The notes under the pieces were generated by a model. It worked only from the letters and a program-made list of their open reading frames with translations, was not told where the DNA came from and searched no databases. Positions 53,246 through 62,157 of a DNA stretch of 64,000 nucleotides are shown in pieces. Made by a program: the position numbers and the translations under genes. The DNA is taken from assembly GCF_001884735.1 (NCBI RefSeq), contig NZ_MJAP01000035.1:51804-115803 (forward strand), written 5' to 3'. The first letter of the stretch is position 1, and each line of letters begins with the position of its first letter. Source of the DNA: Natronohydrobacter thiooxidans (lineage in GTDB: Bacteria > Pseudomonadota > Alphaproteobacteria > Rhodobacterales > Rhodobacteraceae).

Positions 53246-54496
53246 ATGCGCTATTCCGGCTTTCGCGTTCTCAAAGAGGCCCTGACCGGCCATAGGGGCT
53301 GGACTCCCGCCTGGCGCGAACCGGCCCCCCAGCCGCATTATGACATCGTGATCGTGGGCGGGGGCGGTCATGGACTGGCCACGGCCTATTATCTGGCCAA
53401 GGAATTCCGCCAGCACCGGATTGCCGTGATCGAGAAGGGCTGGATCGGCGGGGGCAATGTCGGGCGAAACACGACCATCATCCGCTCGAATTACCTGCTG
53501 GATGGCAACGAACCCTTCTACGAGTTCTCGCTCAAGCTTTGGGAAGGGCTGGAGCAGGATTTCAACTATAACGCCATGGTCAGCCAGCGCGGTATCCTGA
53601 ACCTGATCCATACCGACGCCCAGCGCGACGCGTTCACCCGGCGCGGCAATGCCATGATCCTCAATGGTGCCGATGCCGAACTGCTCAGCGCCGAGCAGGT
53701 GCGCCGCGAATACCCGTTCCTGAACTTCGACGATGCGCGTTTCCCGATCAAGGGCGGCCTCGCCCAGCGTCGCGGCGGGACCGTCCGCCATGATGCCGTC
53801 GCCTGGGGCTATGCGCGCGGGGCCGATAGCCGCGGGGTCGATATCCTCCAGAATTGCGAAGTCACTGGCTTCCGTATCGAGCATGGCAAATGTCTCGGCG
53901 TCGAGACCTCGCGCGGCTTTATCGGTGCGGGCAAGGTCGGTGTTGCGGTCGCAGGCAGCTCGTCGCGCGTCATGGCGAAAGCGGGGATGCGCCTGCCCAT
54001 CGAATCCCATGTCCTGCAGGCTTTTGTCTCCGAAGGGCTCAAACCCGTCCTGCCCGGCGTCATCACTTTCGGCGCAGGCCACTTCTATTGCAGCCAGTCC
54101 GACAAGGGCGGGTTGGTCTTCGGCGGCGACATTGACGGCTACAACTCCTACGCCCAGCGCGGCAACCTGCCGGTGATCGAAGATGTCGCCGAAGGCGGCA
54201 TGGCCCTCTTCCCTGGGCTTGGCCGCGTGCGCCTGCTGCGCGTCTGGGGCGGGATCATGGATATGAGCATGGACGGCTCGCCCATCATCGACCGCACCCA
54301 TGTGGACGGGCTCTATTTCAATGGTGGCTGGTGCTATGGCGGATTCAAGGCGACGCCTGCCTCGGGCTGGTGCTTCGCGCATCTGCTGGCAACCGGCACC
54401 CCGCACCCGACCGCCACCGCCTACCGCTTCGACCGGTTTGAGCGCGGCTATATGATCGACGAAAAAGGCATGGGCGCGCAGCCCAATCTGCACTGA
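53246..54496 (+). CDS. Sarcosine oxidase subunit beta family protein (probable N-methylglutamate dehydrogenase subunit MgdA)
   Basis: A 416-residue FAD-dependent amine dehydrogenase. The dinucleotide motif is IVIVGGGGHGLATAYYLA, followed by GGGNVGRNTTIIRSNYL (covalent-flavin region of heterotetrameric sarcosine oxidases) and the C-terminal GGWCYGGFKATPASGWCFAH. It removes methyl groups from N-methyl amino acids. Because it lies with tmm, dmm and an Amt-like gene and its delta partner lacks the zinc ligands, N-methylglutamate rather than sarcosine is the likelier substrate. It is the first gene of a four-gene operon; AGAGG precedes the ATG. Confidence 0.88.
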   Translation: MRYSGFRVLKEALTGHRGWTPAWREPAPQPHYDIVIVGGGGHGLATAYYLAKEFRQHRIAVIEKGWIGGGNVGRNTTIIRSNYLLDGNEPFYEFSLKLWEGLEQDFNYNAMVSQRGILNLIHTDAQRDAFTRRGNAMILNGADAELLSAEQVRREYPFLNFDDARFPIKGGLAQRRGGTVRHDAVAWGYARGADSRGVDILQNCEVTGFRIEHGKCLGVETSRGFIGAGKVGVAVAGSSSRVMAKAGMRLPIESHVLQAFVSEGLKPVLPGVITFGAGHFYCSQSDKGGLVFGGDIDGYNSYAQRGNLPVIEDVAEGGMALFPGLGRVRLLRVWGGIMDMSMDGSPIIDRTHVDGLYFNGGWCYGGFKATPASGWCFAHLLATGTPHPTATAYRFDRFERGYMIDEKGMGAQPNLH

Positions 54497-54508
54497 GCGC
54501 GCCAATGT

Positions 54509-54529
54509 TTCATCTTGCCAAAAATACTC
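54509..54529. repeat. Short interspersed element typical of Rhodobacterales
   Basis: The sequence TTCATCTTGCCAAAAATACT(C) follows the stop codon of the beta-subunit gene. From general familiarity with roseobacter genomes, near-identical 20-25-bp elements occur after many genes; a genome-wide count is needed to confirm it here. Only one copy was noticed in this window. Confidence 0.4.
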
Positions 54530-54572
54530 AAACACCCCGCCGCATCCCGGCGCAGCGCTTGCGAGAGCAGCC

Positions 54573-54860
54573 ATGATCATCAACCATCCCCTTCTCGGCC
54601 CCTGTGATGCGCAGGAATTCACCTATAAGGGCGATGCCCGCCTGATCGACCGCCCCGATGGCATGGCCGAGGGGTCCGGCCCCGCCTTTTACGACTATGC
54701 CTATCTGCGCGACAATCCGGCGGGCGAGCATCGCGAATTGTGGTTTCACGAACAGGGCGATCGTTCCTGGCTGGTCGTCACCCGCAACACCGTCACGCAT
54801 GACATCATATCGGTAGAACTCGCGCGCGATGTCGCGCGCAGCATGGGGCGCAGCAGATGA
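54573..54860 (+). CDS. Sarcosine oxidase subunit delta family protein (probable MgdB)
   Basis: A 95-residue small subunit (MIINHPLLGPCDAQEFTYKG). In true sarcosine oxidases the delta subunit binds zinc through Cys6, Cys9, His59 and Cys63; here the same positions are Pro6, Gly9, His59 and Asp63, so the site is lost. This supports assignment to the N-methylglutamate dehydrogenase branch. It lies 76 bp after the beta gene, and its stop overlaps the alpha gene by 4 bases. Confidence 0.85.
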   Translation: MIINHPLLGPCDAQEFTYKGDARLIDRPDGMAEGSGPAFYDYAYLRDNPAGEHRELWFHEQGDRSWLVVTRNTVTHDIISVELARDVARSMGRSR

Positions 54861-57802
54861 GGCTCAAGGCAGGCGGCCAGATTGACCGTGACACGAAACT
54901 GAGCTTTCGGTTCGACGGCAAACATTACAAGGGCCATCCCGGCGACACGCTCGCCTCTGCCCTTCTCGCCAATGGCGTCCGGCTGATGGGGCGCTCCTTC
55001 AAATATCACCGCCCGCGCGGGGTGCTGACTGCGGGCAGTGATGAGCCCAATGCGCTGGTCGAATTGCGCAGCGGCGGGCGACAGGAACCCAATACCCGCG
55101 CCACCGTGGTGGAGCTGTTCGACGGGTTGCATGCCGCGCCCCAGAACGCATGGCCAAGCTTGCGGTTTGACGCACTCGCGATCAATGACAAGCTGTCAAA
55201 CTTCCTGACGGCCGGTTTCTACTACAAGACCTTCATGTGGCCCGCTGCGTTTTGGGAAAAGCTCTATGAGCCGATCATCCGCCGTGCGGCTGGTCTGGGG
55301 TCAATTACCACCCAGCCCGACCCCGACCCATATGACAAGGGTTTCCTGCATTGCGACCTGCTGATCATCGGCGCTGGCCCTTCCGGTCTGATGGCGGCAC
55401 TCACCGCCGGGCGCGCTGGCGCACGGGTCATCCTCGCGGATGAGGATTTCCGCATGGGCGGGCGCCTGAATGCCGAGAGCTATGCCATCAGCGAAATGGC
55501 GGGCAGCGACTGGGCCGCGCAGATTGTGGCGGAACTGGTCAGCCTGCCCAATGTCCGCCTGATGCCGCGCACAACCGTGTTCGGCGCCTTTGACCACGGC
55601 ATCTATGGCGCGGTCGAGCGTGTCTCGGACCATCTGCCCGTCCCGCAGACTGGCAAACCCCGCCAGACCCTCTGGCGCATCTACACCAGACGCACGCTGC
55701 TCTGCGCGGGGGCGCTGGAACGCCCGATTGCTTTCGCCAATAATGACCGCCCCGGCATCATGACCGCCAGCGCCTTGCGCGCCTATGTCAACCGCTGGGC
55801 GGTGTCACCCGCCGAAACCGTCGCCGTGTTCACCAACAATGATGACGGCCATCGCACCGCCGCCGACCTGATCGCCAAGGGGGTGAAGGTTGCGGCCCTG
55901 ATCGACACCCGGCCCGACGCCCCCAAAGCCGCTGGCACAGAGCTTCTCGCAGGCGCGCAGGTGATCGACACATCCGGGCGGCTCGGTCTGACCGGGGTCA
56001 CGGTCAAACTCGCCAATGGCCAGACCCGCAAACTCGCCTGCGGTGCGCTCGGGGTCTCGGGCGGCTGGAACCCCAATGTCTCGCTGACCTGCCACCAGCG
56101 CGGGCGGCCCGCCTGGGAAGAGCGCATCGCTGCCTTCGTCCCAGCAGGCGATCTGCCGCAGGGCATGATCGTGGCGGGCGCGGCCGGAGGGCAGTTCAGC
56201 ACCCATGCCACCCTTGCAGGCGGGGCCGAGAAAGCCGCGCAGGCGCTGACTGATCTTGGCATCACAGCGACTAAACCCGATCTGCCACAGGCCGAGGACG
56301 CGCCCACCCGCATCACCCCCTTCTGGCATGTGAAGAGCGACAAACGCGCCTGGCTGGATTTCCAGAATGATGTGACCGTCAAGGATGTGAAACTCGCCCA
56401 TCAGGAAGGCTTCCGTTCGGTCGAGCATCTGAAGCGCTACACGACGCTGGGCATGGCGACCGATCAGGGCAAGACCTCGAATATGGGCGGTCTTGCGATC
56501 ATGGCCGAACTGACCGGCCAGAGCATCGCCCAGACCGGCACCACCATGTTCCGCCCGCCCTATACACCGGTCGCCATGGGCGTGCTCGCAGGCCGCTCGA
56601 CCGGGCAGGATTTCCGCCCCACCCGTCTGACGCCCAGCCATCACTGGGCCAAGGAACAGGGCGCGGTCTTTGTCGAGGTGGGCATGTGGCTACGCGCCCA
56701 GTGGTTCCCGCGCAAAGGCGAAACGACATGGCGCGAAAGCGTGGACCGCGAAGTAAGCGCCACCCGTGCCTCGGTCGGCGTCTGCGACGTGACGACATTG
56801 GGCAAGATCGACGTGCAGGGCACGGACGCCGCCGAATTCCTCAACCGGAGTTATTGCAACGCTTTCGCCAAGCTGCCTGTAGGCCGCGTACGCTATGGTC
56901 TGATGCTTAGAGAGGACGGGATCGCCTTTGACGATGGCACCGCCGCGCGACTGGCCGAGGATCATTTCGTCGTCACCACCACCACCGCCAATGCCGTCCC
57001 GGTCTATCGCCACATGGAATTTGCCCGCCAATGCCTCTGGCCGGACATGGATGTGCAACTCATCTCGACGACCGAGGCCTGGGCGCAATATGCCATTGCT
57101 GGCCCGAACGCCCGCAAACTGTTGCAAAAGATCGTCGACCCGGCTTTCGACATCTCGAATGATGCTTTCCCCTTCATGGCCTGCGCGGAAATCACCGTCT
57201 GCAATGGCTGCCCGGCACGGCTGTTCCGCATCTCGTTTTCGGGCGAACTCGCCTATGAACTCGCAGTGCCCACCCGCTACGGCGATGCCCTGATCCGGCG
57301 CATCATGGCGGAAGGGGCCGAATTTGACGTGACCCCCTATGGCACTGAAGCCCTTGGCGTCATGCGCATCGAGAAGGGTCATGCCGCGGGCAACGAGCTG
57401 AACGGCCAGACCACCGCGCTCAATCTCGGCATGGGGCGCATGGTCAGCGAGAAGAAAGACAGTATCGGCGCCGTCCTGTCCCGCCGCGAAGGGCTGAGCA
57501 CGGCCGACGCGCTGAAGCTTGTGGGCTTCCGCCCCAAGAACCCGCAATCCCGCATTCCGGCGGGCGCGCATCTGCTGGAAAAAGGCGCTAAAATGATCGT
57601 TGCGAATGATCTGGGTTATGTCACCTCGGCCTGCTATTCGCCGACGCTTGAAAGCTATATCGCCATCGGCTTCCTGAAAAACGGGCAGGCTCGGATGGGG
57701 GAAACCCTGCGCGCTGCCAGCCCTCTTACGGGCGAGGATGTCGAGATCGAGATTGTCTCTGCCCATTTTGTTGATCCGGAAGGAGACCGCCTCCGTGCAT
57801 GA
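54857..57802 (+). CDS. Sarcosine oxidase subunit alpha family protein (probable MgdC)
   Basis: A 981-residue large subunit. The N-terminal 2Fe-2S-like fold (FRFDGKHYKGHPGDTLASAL) is followed by an NAD-binding domain with LLIIGAGPSGLMAALTAGRAG, then a C-terminal GcvT-like folate-binding domain (VGVCDVTTLGKIDVQGTDAAEFLNR, FRISFSGELAYELAVP, GTEALGVMRIEKGHAAGNELNG). The enzyme passes the methyl group as formaldehyde to tetrahydrofolate. The length matches the family. It overlaps the delta gene and is followed by the gamma gene, which starts 5 bases before this stop codon. Confidence 0.92.
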   Translation: MRLKAGGQIDRDTKLSFRFDGKHYKGHPGDTLASALLANGVRLMGRSFKYHRPRGVLTAGSDEPNALVELRSGGRQEPNTRATVVELFDGLHAAPQNAWPSLRFDALAINDKLSNFLTAGFYYKTFMWPAAFWEKLYEPIIRRAAGLGSITTQPDPDPYDKGFLHCDLLIIGAGPSGLMAALTAGRAGARVILADEDFRMGGRLNAESYAISEMAGSDWAAQIVAELVSLPNVRLMPRTTVFGAFDHGIYGAVERVSDHLPVPQTGKPRQTLWRIYTRRTLLCAGALERPIAFANNDRPGIMTASALRAYVNRWAVSPAETVAVFTNNDDGHRTAADLIAKGVKVAALIDTRPDAPKAAGTELLAGAQVIDTSGRLGLTGVTVKLANGQTRKLACGALGVSGGWNPNVSLTCHQRGRPAWEERIAAFVPAGDLPQGMIVAGAAGGQFSTHATLAGGAEKAAQALTDLGITATKPDLPQAEDAPTRITPFWHVKSDKRAWLDFQNDVTVKDVKLAHQEGFRSVEHLKRYTTLGMATDQGKTSNMGGLAIMAELTGQSIAQTGTTMFRPPYTPVAMGVLAGRSTGQDFRPTRLTPSHHWAKEQGAVFVEVGMWLRAQWFPRKGETTWRESVDREVSATRASVGVCDVTTLGKIDVQGTDAAEFLNRSYCNAFAKLPVGRVRYGLMLREDGIAFDDGTAARLAEDHFVVTTTTANAVPVYRHMEFARQCLWPDMDVQLISTTEAWAQYAIAGPNARKLLQKIVDPAFDISNDAFPFMACAEITVCNGCPARLFRISFSGELAYELAVPTRYGDALIRRIMAEGAEFDVTPYGTEALGVMRIEKGHAAGNELNGQTTALNLGMGRMVSEKKDSIGAVLSRREGLSTADALKLVGFRPKNPQSRIPAGAHLLEKGAKMIVANDLGYVTSACYSPTLESYIAIGFLKNGQARMGETLRAASPLTGEDVEIEIVSAHFVDPEGDRLRA

Positions 57803-58355
57803 TCTGGCCCCCATGACTGCGCTTGGCGCATCAGAACCGCGTACCGACACGATCGGTCCCATCCGCATTACCGAGGCCCCGGACTGGGCGCTCGCATCCG
57901 TCGCCGCGCGTCTGGGACAGGAAGCGACCTGCCAGACTGCGCTGCGCAAGTTGCTCGGCACGCCAGCGCCCGGCGTCGCGGCTCAGGCCAGCGGGCCGGT
58001 TCTGTCGGCCTTCTGGATCGGCCCGCATATCTGGATGTTCGAGGCCCCCTATGCCACGCATCCCGACCTTGCCCAGCAAGTGAAGGCAGCCTGCGCCGAT
58101 ACTGCCAGCGTGACGGACCAGACCGGCGCATGGGTGCGGTTTGAACTGACCGGGCGGGACTTGCCACGCCTGATGGAACGGCTGTGCAATCTGGACATGG
58201 GCGCGATGCAAGCGGGCCATGCGCGTCGCAGCGTGATCGAACATCTTGGCTGCTATGTGATCCGCCACGAAGACAGCATCACTCTCTATGGCCCGCGCTC
58301 CTCGGCGCAAACCCTGCATCACGCGCTGATTACGGCTGCGAGATCGGTGTTCTGA
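57795..58355 (+). CDS. Sarcosine oxidase subunit gamma family protein (probable MgdD)
   Basis: A 186-residue subunit from the GTG at 57795, which has AAGGAG nine bases upstream and gives the family-like start MHDLAPMTALG. It contains WALASVAARLGQ and a GcvT-like fold seen in gamma subunits (QTGAWVRFELTGRDLPRLME). It overlaps the alpha gene by 8 bases. A longer in-frame start at 57738 is unlikely. The gamma subunit helps hold the tetramer; no catalytic residues are known. Confidence 0.85.
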   Translation: MHDLAPMTALGASEPRTDTIGPIRITEAPDWALASVAARLGQEATCQTALRKLLGTPAPGVAAQASGPVLSAFWIGPHIWMFEAPYATHPDLAQQVKAACADTASVTDQTGAWVRFELTGRDLPRLMERLCNLDMGAMQAGHARRSVIEHLGCYVIRHEDSITLYGPRSSAQTLHHALITAARSVF

Positions 58356-59391
58356 CCGGCGCGGCGCTCGATGGCAGCGGCGCATTCTCGCGCACCCGGA
58401 ACATGTTGATCTTGCGCCGGTCCTCTTCCGGCGTCAGCCCGTAATTCTCGGCATAGCGCGCGCGGAAGGGGCTGGCGCTGGAATAGCCAATCGCCTCGGC
58501 AATCTCGCGCATCGAACGGTTGGAATACATCACCAGTTGTCGGGCGGCAGCAAGTCGCATGTTGCGGTAATAGATCAGCGGGCTTTTCCCGGTCAGTTTC
58601 TTGAACAGCCGCTCCAGATGGCGCGGTGAAATCCCGATCTGATCGCAGATATCTGCAATGCAGATCGGGTCTTCCAGATTCTCCGACATGAGCTGCACCG
58701 CCCGCGCCAAAGGATCGGGCAGCATATCCGCCGTAACGGCCACCCGTGGCGCGGGGATTTTCTGGCGCACCCCTTCGCCGCGCACCAGCGGATGCTGGAA
58801 CCAGCAGGCGACCTCAGTCATCACATCGGCCCCAAGGCGCTTATCGATCATCATCAACGCCAGATCGAAGGCCGCAGCTGCGCCCGCCACGGTCACGCGC
58901 CGACGGTCGGGCATGATCACCTCATCCGTTGTCGCATGGTGCGGAAATTCGTCGGCGAAGGCCGCCGCATAGCACCAATGTACCGACGTCACATGTCCTT
59001 CCATCACCCCCGCCCGCGCCAACAGGAACACGCCCCCGCTGACACCGCCAAGGATGGCACCGTGACGCTCCAGCGCGCGCAGCGCCCCGAAACCCGCGCG
59101 CGGGTTTTCAAAGCGCGCATCGGGCGGGCTGAGCACGATCAGATAGTCCACATCCCGCGCCGCCCCAAGATCGGCAGAGGGATGAAACCGCACCATCGCG
59201 CTGCTGTCCACAGGCGCACCATGCTCCGAGATCAGCGTCCATCGAAAGGCGGTCTCGCCCGAAATCTCATTCGCGGCCCGCAAGGGTTCAATCATCGAGG
59301 TCAGACAAGCCATGGGAAATCCCGGAAAGATCAGGATTCCCAGATGGATATTTTCATTTGCGGTACTGCAATCTATACTCTCGTGAAACAT
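58330..59391 (-). CDS. GlxA-family AraC-type transcriptional regulator (DJ-1/PfpI plus HTH)
   Basis: A 353-residue regulator from the ATG at 59391 (MFHESIDCSTANENIHLGIL). A DJ-1/PfpI-like ligand domain (LIFPGFPMACLTSMIEPLRAAN, GGVSGGVFLLARAG) is followed by an AraC helix-turn-helix pair (ICIADICDQIGISPRHLERLFKKLTG, SMREIAEAIGYSSASPFRARY). This is the architecture of GbdR/SouR-type regulators, which control glycine betaine, dimethylglycine and sarcosine use. Its stop overlaps the gamma-subunit gene 3' end by 26 bp on the other strand. Confidence 0.88.
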   Translation of the reverse strand: MFHESIDCSTANENIHLGILIFPGFPMACLTSMIEPLRAANEISGETAFRWTLISEHGAPVDSSAMVRFHPSADLGAARDVDYLIVLSPPDARFENPRAGFGALRALERHGAILGGVSGGVFLLARAGVMEGHVTSVHWCYAAAFADEFPHHATTDEVIMPDRRRVTVAGAAAAFDLALMMIDKRLGADVMTEVACWFQHPLVRGEGVRQKIPAPRVAVTADMLPDPLARAVQLMSENLEDPICIADICDQIGISPRHLERLFKKLTGKSPLIYYRNMRLAAARQLVMYSNRSMREIAEAIGYSSASPFRARYAENYGLTPEEDRRKINMFRVRENAPLPSSAAPVRTPISQP

Positions 59392-59447
59392 TCTGCGCCC
59401 CTCCCTACCTTTGCGGGATATTCGACATTCAGATTGATGGAGTGACC

Positions 59448-60110
59448 ATGCCACAGGCGATCAAGCAAGCCGATACGAAGGACCGCACCGCACGGCTCAG
59501 CCAGGATCCGCACCGCCTGCGCGAAGAGCGCGAGAATGTGCTGGAAGTGGCTATCGGACGCGAGGTGCGCGCCTTTCGTCGACAGAAAGACATCACTGTT
59601 GCGGAACTTGCAGCACGCACCGGCCTGTCCATCGGGATGCTGTCCAAGATCGAGAATGGCAATACCTCGCCCTCGCTGACGACCCTTCAGACGCTGGCCC
59701 ACGCGCTGAGTGTGCCGCTGACATCCTTTTTTCGCGGCTTTGAAGAGCATCGCGAGGCTGTGCACACCCGCGCGGGCGAAGGTGTCGAGATTGAACGCGC
59801 GGGCACGCGGGCGGGGCATCAGTATAACCTGCTGGGCCATATTGGTGCCAACGCAAGCGGTGTCATGGTCGAGCCCTATCTGATTACTCTGAGCACCGAA
59901 TCGGATATTTTCCCCACCTTCCAGCACGGCGGAATCGAGACGATCTACATGCTGGAAGGCGAACTTCGCTACCGCCACAGCAATAACCTCTACCATCTGC
60001 GCCCCGGCGACACGTTGTTCTTCGATGCTGACGCGCCGCACGGGCCGGAAGTCCTGGAGAAACTTCCGGCCCGGTATCTGTCGATTATCTGCTACCCGCA
60101 AAACACCTGA
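59448..60110 (+). CDS. XRE-family transcriptional regulator with C-terminal cupin
   Basis: A 220-residue regulator from the ATG at 59448 (MPQAIKQADTKD). Residues ~40-95 form a Cro/CI helix-turn-helix (VRAFRRQKDITVAELAARTGLSIGMLSKIENG) and the rest is a cupin sensor (ETIYMLEGELRYRHSNNLYHLRPGDTLFFDADAPHGPE). It is divergent from the GlxA-type gene with only 56 bp between them. XRE-cupin regulators frequently accompany amine and amino-acid degradation genes. Known role in this cluster: none visible. Confidence 0.88.
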   Translation: MPQAIKQADTKDRTARLSQDPHRLREERENVLEVAIGREVRAFRRQKDITVAELAARTGLSIGMLSKIENGNTSPSLTTLQTLAHALSVPLTSFFRGFEEHREAVHTRAGEGVEIERAGTRAGHQYNLLGHIGANASGVMVEPYLITLSTESDIFPTFQHGGIETIYMLEGELRYRHSNNLYHLRPGDTLFFDADAPHGPEVLEKLPARYLSIICYPQNT

Positions 60111-60111
60111 C

Positions 60112-61179
60112 CTATCTTTCCAGTGGCGGCTCTGTGTCCAGGTCGGGCCAGATGCCGGGTGAGGTGGGTTTCCCGTCGTCATATTGTGCCAGGTAGTCGA
60201 GGATCATGGGACGGTTACGGATAAAGCCCTTGTAGGTCGCCAGTTCCTCGGGCAGGTCGCGGATCACGCGATGCAAGCGGCGGCCCCATTTCGGCACGGT
60301 CACCAGATCTTCCAACGCGATCAGGTAGCAGCGGATCGGAAAAACCAGCGCGTTTGAGCGTGGCAAGCGGTAGAAAGTCTGCAACTCGACCCGCAGATGT
60401 TGCTTGCGACCGATATTCTCGGGCGTGAGTGTCGTCTTCTGCGCGCCCCATTTGTGATAATTCTCGGGGCTGGTATCCAGCAGCGGGTTGACCGTCATCG
60501 TCCAGTTCAGACGCCGCGCGGGGCTGCCTTGCTGAATGTTCAGCAGGAATTTCAGCGCCCGTTTGAACACGCCCATTTCATGCGCCAGCGGCACCGGCGC
60601 GTGCCATTCGAAGAAATTCATCCCGATATCGAAATCCAGCGACCAGTCGGCCTGCGTCGTGACCATGCCCGCATCCATCCACAGATTATTCTCGCGCTGG
60701 TCCAGAACAGCATAATCACCCTGCGCCTGACGAGTGATATATTCCATCGGCCCATAGGGAAGGCTCGCTTCATCCATGAAGGTGAAGCTGTCATCAATGC
60801 CCAGGGGCTTGTTGATCCAGCGCCACTGGTTGCCATTGCGGTGCAGCTCGAACAGATCCGGGTAATCCTCGGATTTGCTGACCATGATCAGCTCAAGCAG
60901 ATCCCAGCCCGCCAGTGTCATATGCGGCAATGACTGGCAGCGCAGCGGGTCATCGGCCAGCACCAGCGCCCGGTCGCGCATTTCCGAGATATAATGCTCG
61001 TCCACATCGAAGCGCTTCTCGAAGACCGATCCGGCAGGCCCGCCGCGATGCTGTTCCATATTCACCGAATACATGTAGCTGTCTTCGTGGAACGGGAAGG
61101 GAAAGCGCTTGATCGCCCATTCCGAATTGCGGAAGGTGAAATCGTCGCGGAAGGTCTCGTCATTGAACTGAATGGTCAT
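60112..61179 (-). CDS. dmmC: Heme-dependent oxidative N-demethylase family protein (DUF3445; dimethylamine monooxygenase subunit)
   Basis: A 355-residue DUF3445 protein (MTIQFNDETFRDDFTFRNSE). This family is the heme-carrying subunit of bacterial oxidative N-demethylases and of dimethylamine monooxygenase. Conserved-looking segments include RRLNWTMTVNPLLDTSPEN and LRVELQTFYRLPRSNALVFPIRCYLIALEDL; the His/Cys heme ligand cannot be assigned by eye. It is the last gene of the operon, 12 bp after the reductase gene. The letter C is inferred from operon order D-A-B-C. Confidence 0.85.
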   Translation of the reverse strand: MTIQFNDETFRDDFTFRNSEWAIKRFPFPFHEDSYMYSVNMEQHRGGPAGSVFEKRFDVDEHYISEMRDRALVLADDPLRCQSLPHMTLAGWDLLELIMVSKSEDYPDLFELHRNGNQWRWINKPLGIDDSFTFMDEASLPYGPMEYITRQAQGDYAVLDQRENNLWMDAGMVTTQADWSLDFDIGMNFFEWHAPVPLAHEMGVFKRALKFLLNIQQGSPARRLNWTMTVNPLLDTSPENYHKWGAQKTTLTPENIGRKQHLRVELQTFYRLPRSNALVFPIRCYLIALEDLVTVPKWGRRLHRVIRDLPEELATYKGFIRNRPMILDYLAQYDDGKPTSPGIWPDLDTEPPLER

Positions 61180-61191
61180 GGCATCCCCCTG

Positions 61192-62157
61192 TTAGCGGTC
61201 CAGCACCAGTGTCTTGCCCTCGAACCGGCTGACACAGGGCATGATTTTCTCGCCACTGGCGTGCTCGCATTCGTCCAGCCAGTGATCGTTATGCAATATC
61301 GTGCCATCATGGCGGATGACGCGGGTCTCGCATTGCCCGCAGGCCCCGCCCCGGCACAGATAGGGCGCATCCACGCCCGCCCGCTCGATCGCCTCCAGCA
61401 GGCTTTCATGCTCGCCCACCTGCACTGTCTTGCCGGATGTCGCGAGTTCCACTGCAAAGGGCTTGCCGGACTGCGGAGCGAGGAACTCCTCATAATGCAC
61501 GGCAGCTTCCGGCCAGCCCAGATCGGCGGCTGTCCCACGCACCCAGTCGATCATGCCGCGCGGCCCGCAGACATAGAGATGCGTCCCCAGCGGCTGGCCC
61601 TTCAGCAGATCACGAAGCGGGATGCGCTGGTCCTGATCGTCGTGATAGACATGCACATGCGCCGGATGGCGGGTGCTCAGATCCGCAGCATAGCTGGCAA
61701 GCGCCGCATTGCGCACCGAGTAATGCAACTCGAACCGGCCCGAGAGATATTCAAGCTGCCGGATTTGCGACAGGAACGGCGTGATCCCGATCCCGCCTGC
61801 GAACATCAGATGCTTCTTCGCGGTCATGTCCAGCGAGAACAGATTGACCGGATAGCTGATCACCATCCTCTCGCCCACCTGCACCTTGTCATGCAGGAAG
61901 ATCGACCCGCCACGCCCCTGAGCGTCACGGCGCACCGAGATCGCGTAATGGCTGGGATCCATCGGATCGGACATCAGTGAATAGGGATTCAACCGCAGAC
62001 GGTCGCCATCGTGCATTTCAACGACGGTATGCGCGCCGCCCGAGAAGGGTGGCAGGCTGCCCCCTTCCGCATGTTCGAACTCAAACCGCGTGACCAGATC
62101 ATTCAGTTTGATCTTGGCCCGCACGACAACGGGGATCTTCTGCGTGCCTGCGCTCAT
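61192..62157 (-). CDS. dmmB: PDR/VanB-type flavin / 2Fe-2S oxidoreductase (dimethylamine monooxygenase reductase)
   Basis: A 321-residue phthalate-dioxygenase-reductase-like protein. The flavin region is LRLNPYSLMSDPMDPSHYAISVR, the NAD(P) site KKHLMFAGGIGITPFLSQIR, and a C-terminal plant-type ferredoxin binds 2Fe-2S through Cys268, Cys273, Cys276 (LCRGGACGQC) and Cys308. It would pass electrons from NADPH to the heme subunit encoded 12 bp downstream. Its ATG overlaps the preceding gene's stop by 4 bases. The letter is inferred from gene order. Confidence 0.9.
   Translation of the reverse strand: MSAGTQKIPVVVRAKIKLNDLVTRFEFEHAEGGSLPPFSGGAHTVVEMHDGDRLRLNPYSLMSDPMDPSHYAISVRRDAQGRGGSIFLHDKVQVGERMVISYPVNLFSLDMTAKKHLMFAGGIGITPFLSQIRQLEYLSGRFELHYSVRNAALASYAADLSTRHPAHVHVYHDDQDQRIPLRDLLKGQPLGTHLYVCGPRGMIDWVRGTAADLGWPEAAVHYEEFLAPQSGKPFAVELATSGKTVQVGEHESLLEAIERAGVDAPYLCRGGACGQCETRVIRHDGTILHNDHWLDECEHASGEKIMPCVSRFEGKTLVLDR

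Noticed and set aside
52985..54622. Minus-strand open frame of 545 codons opposite the dehydrogenase beta subunit
   Set aside because: Antisense to a well-supported gene with catalytic motifs; it also runs through the divergent control region.
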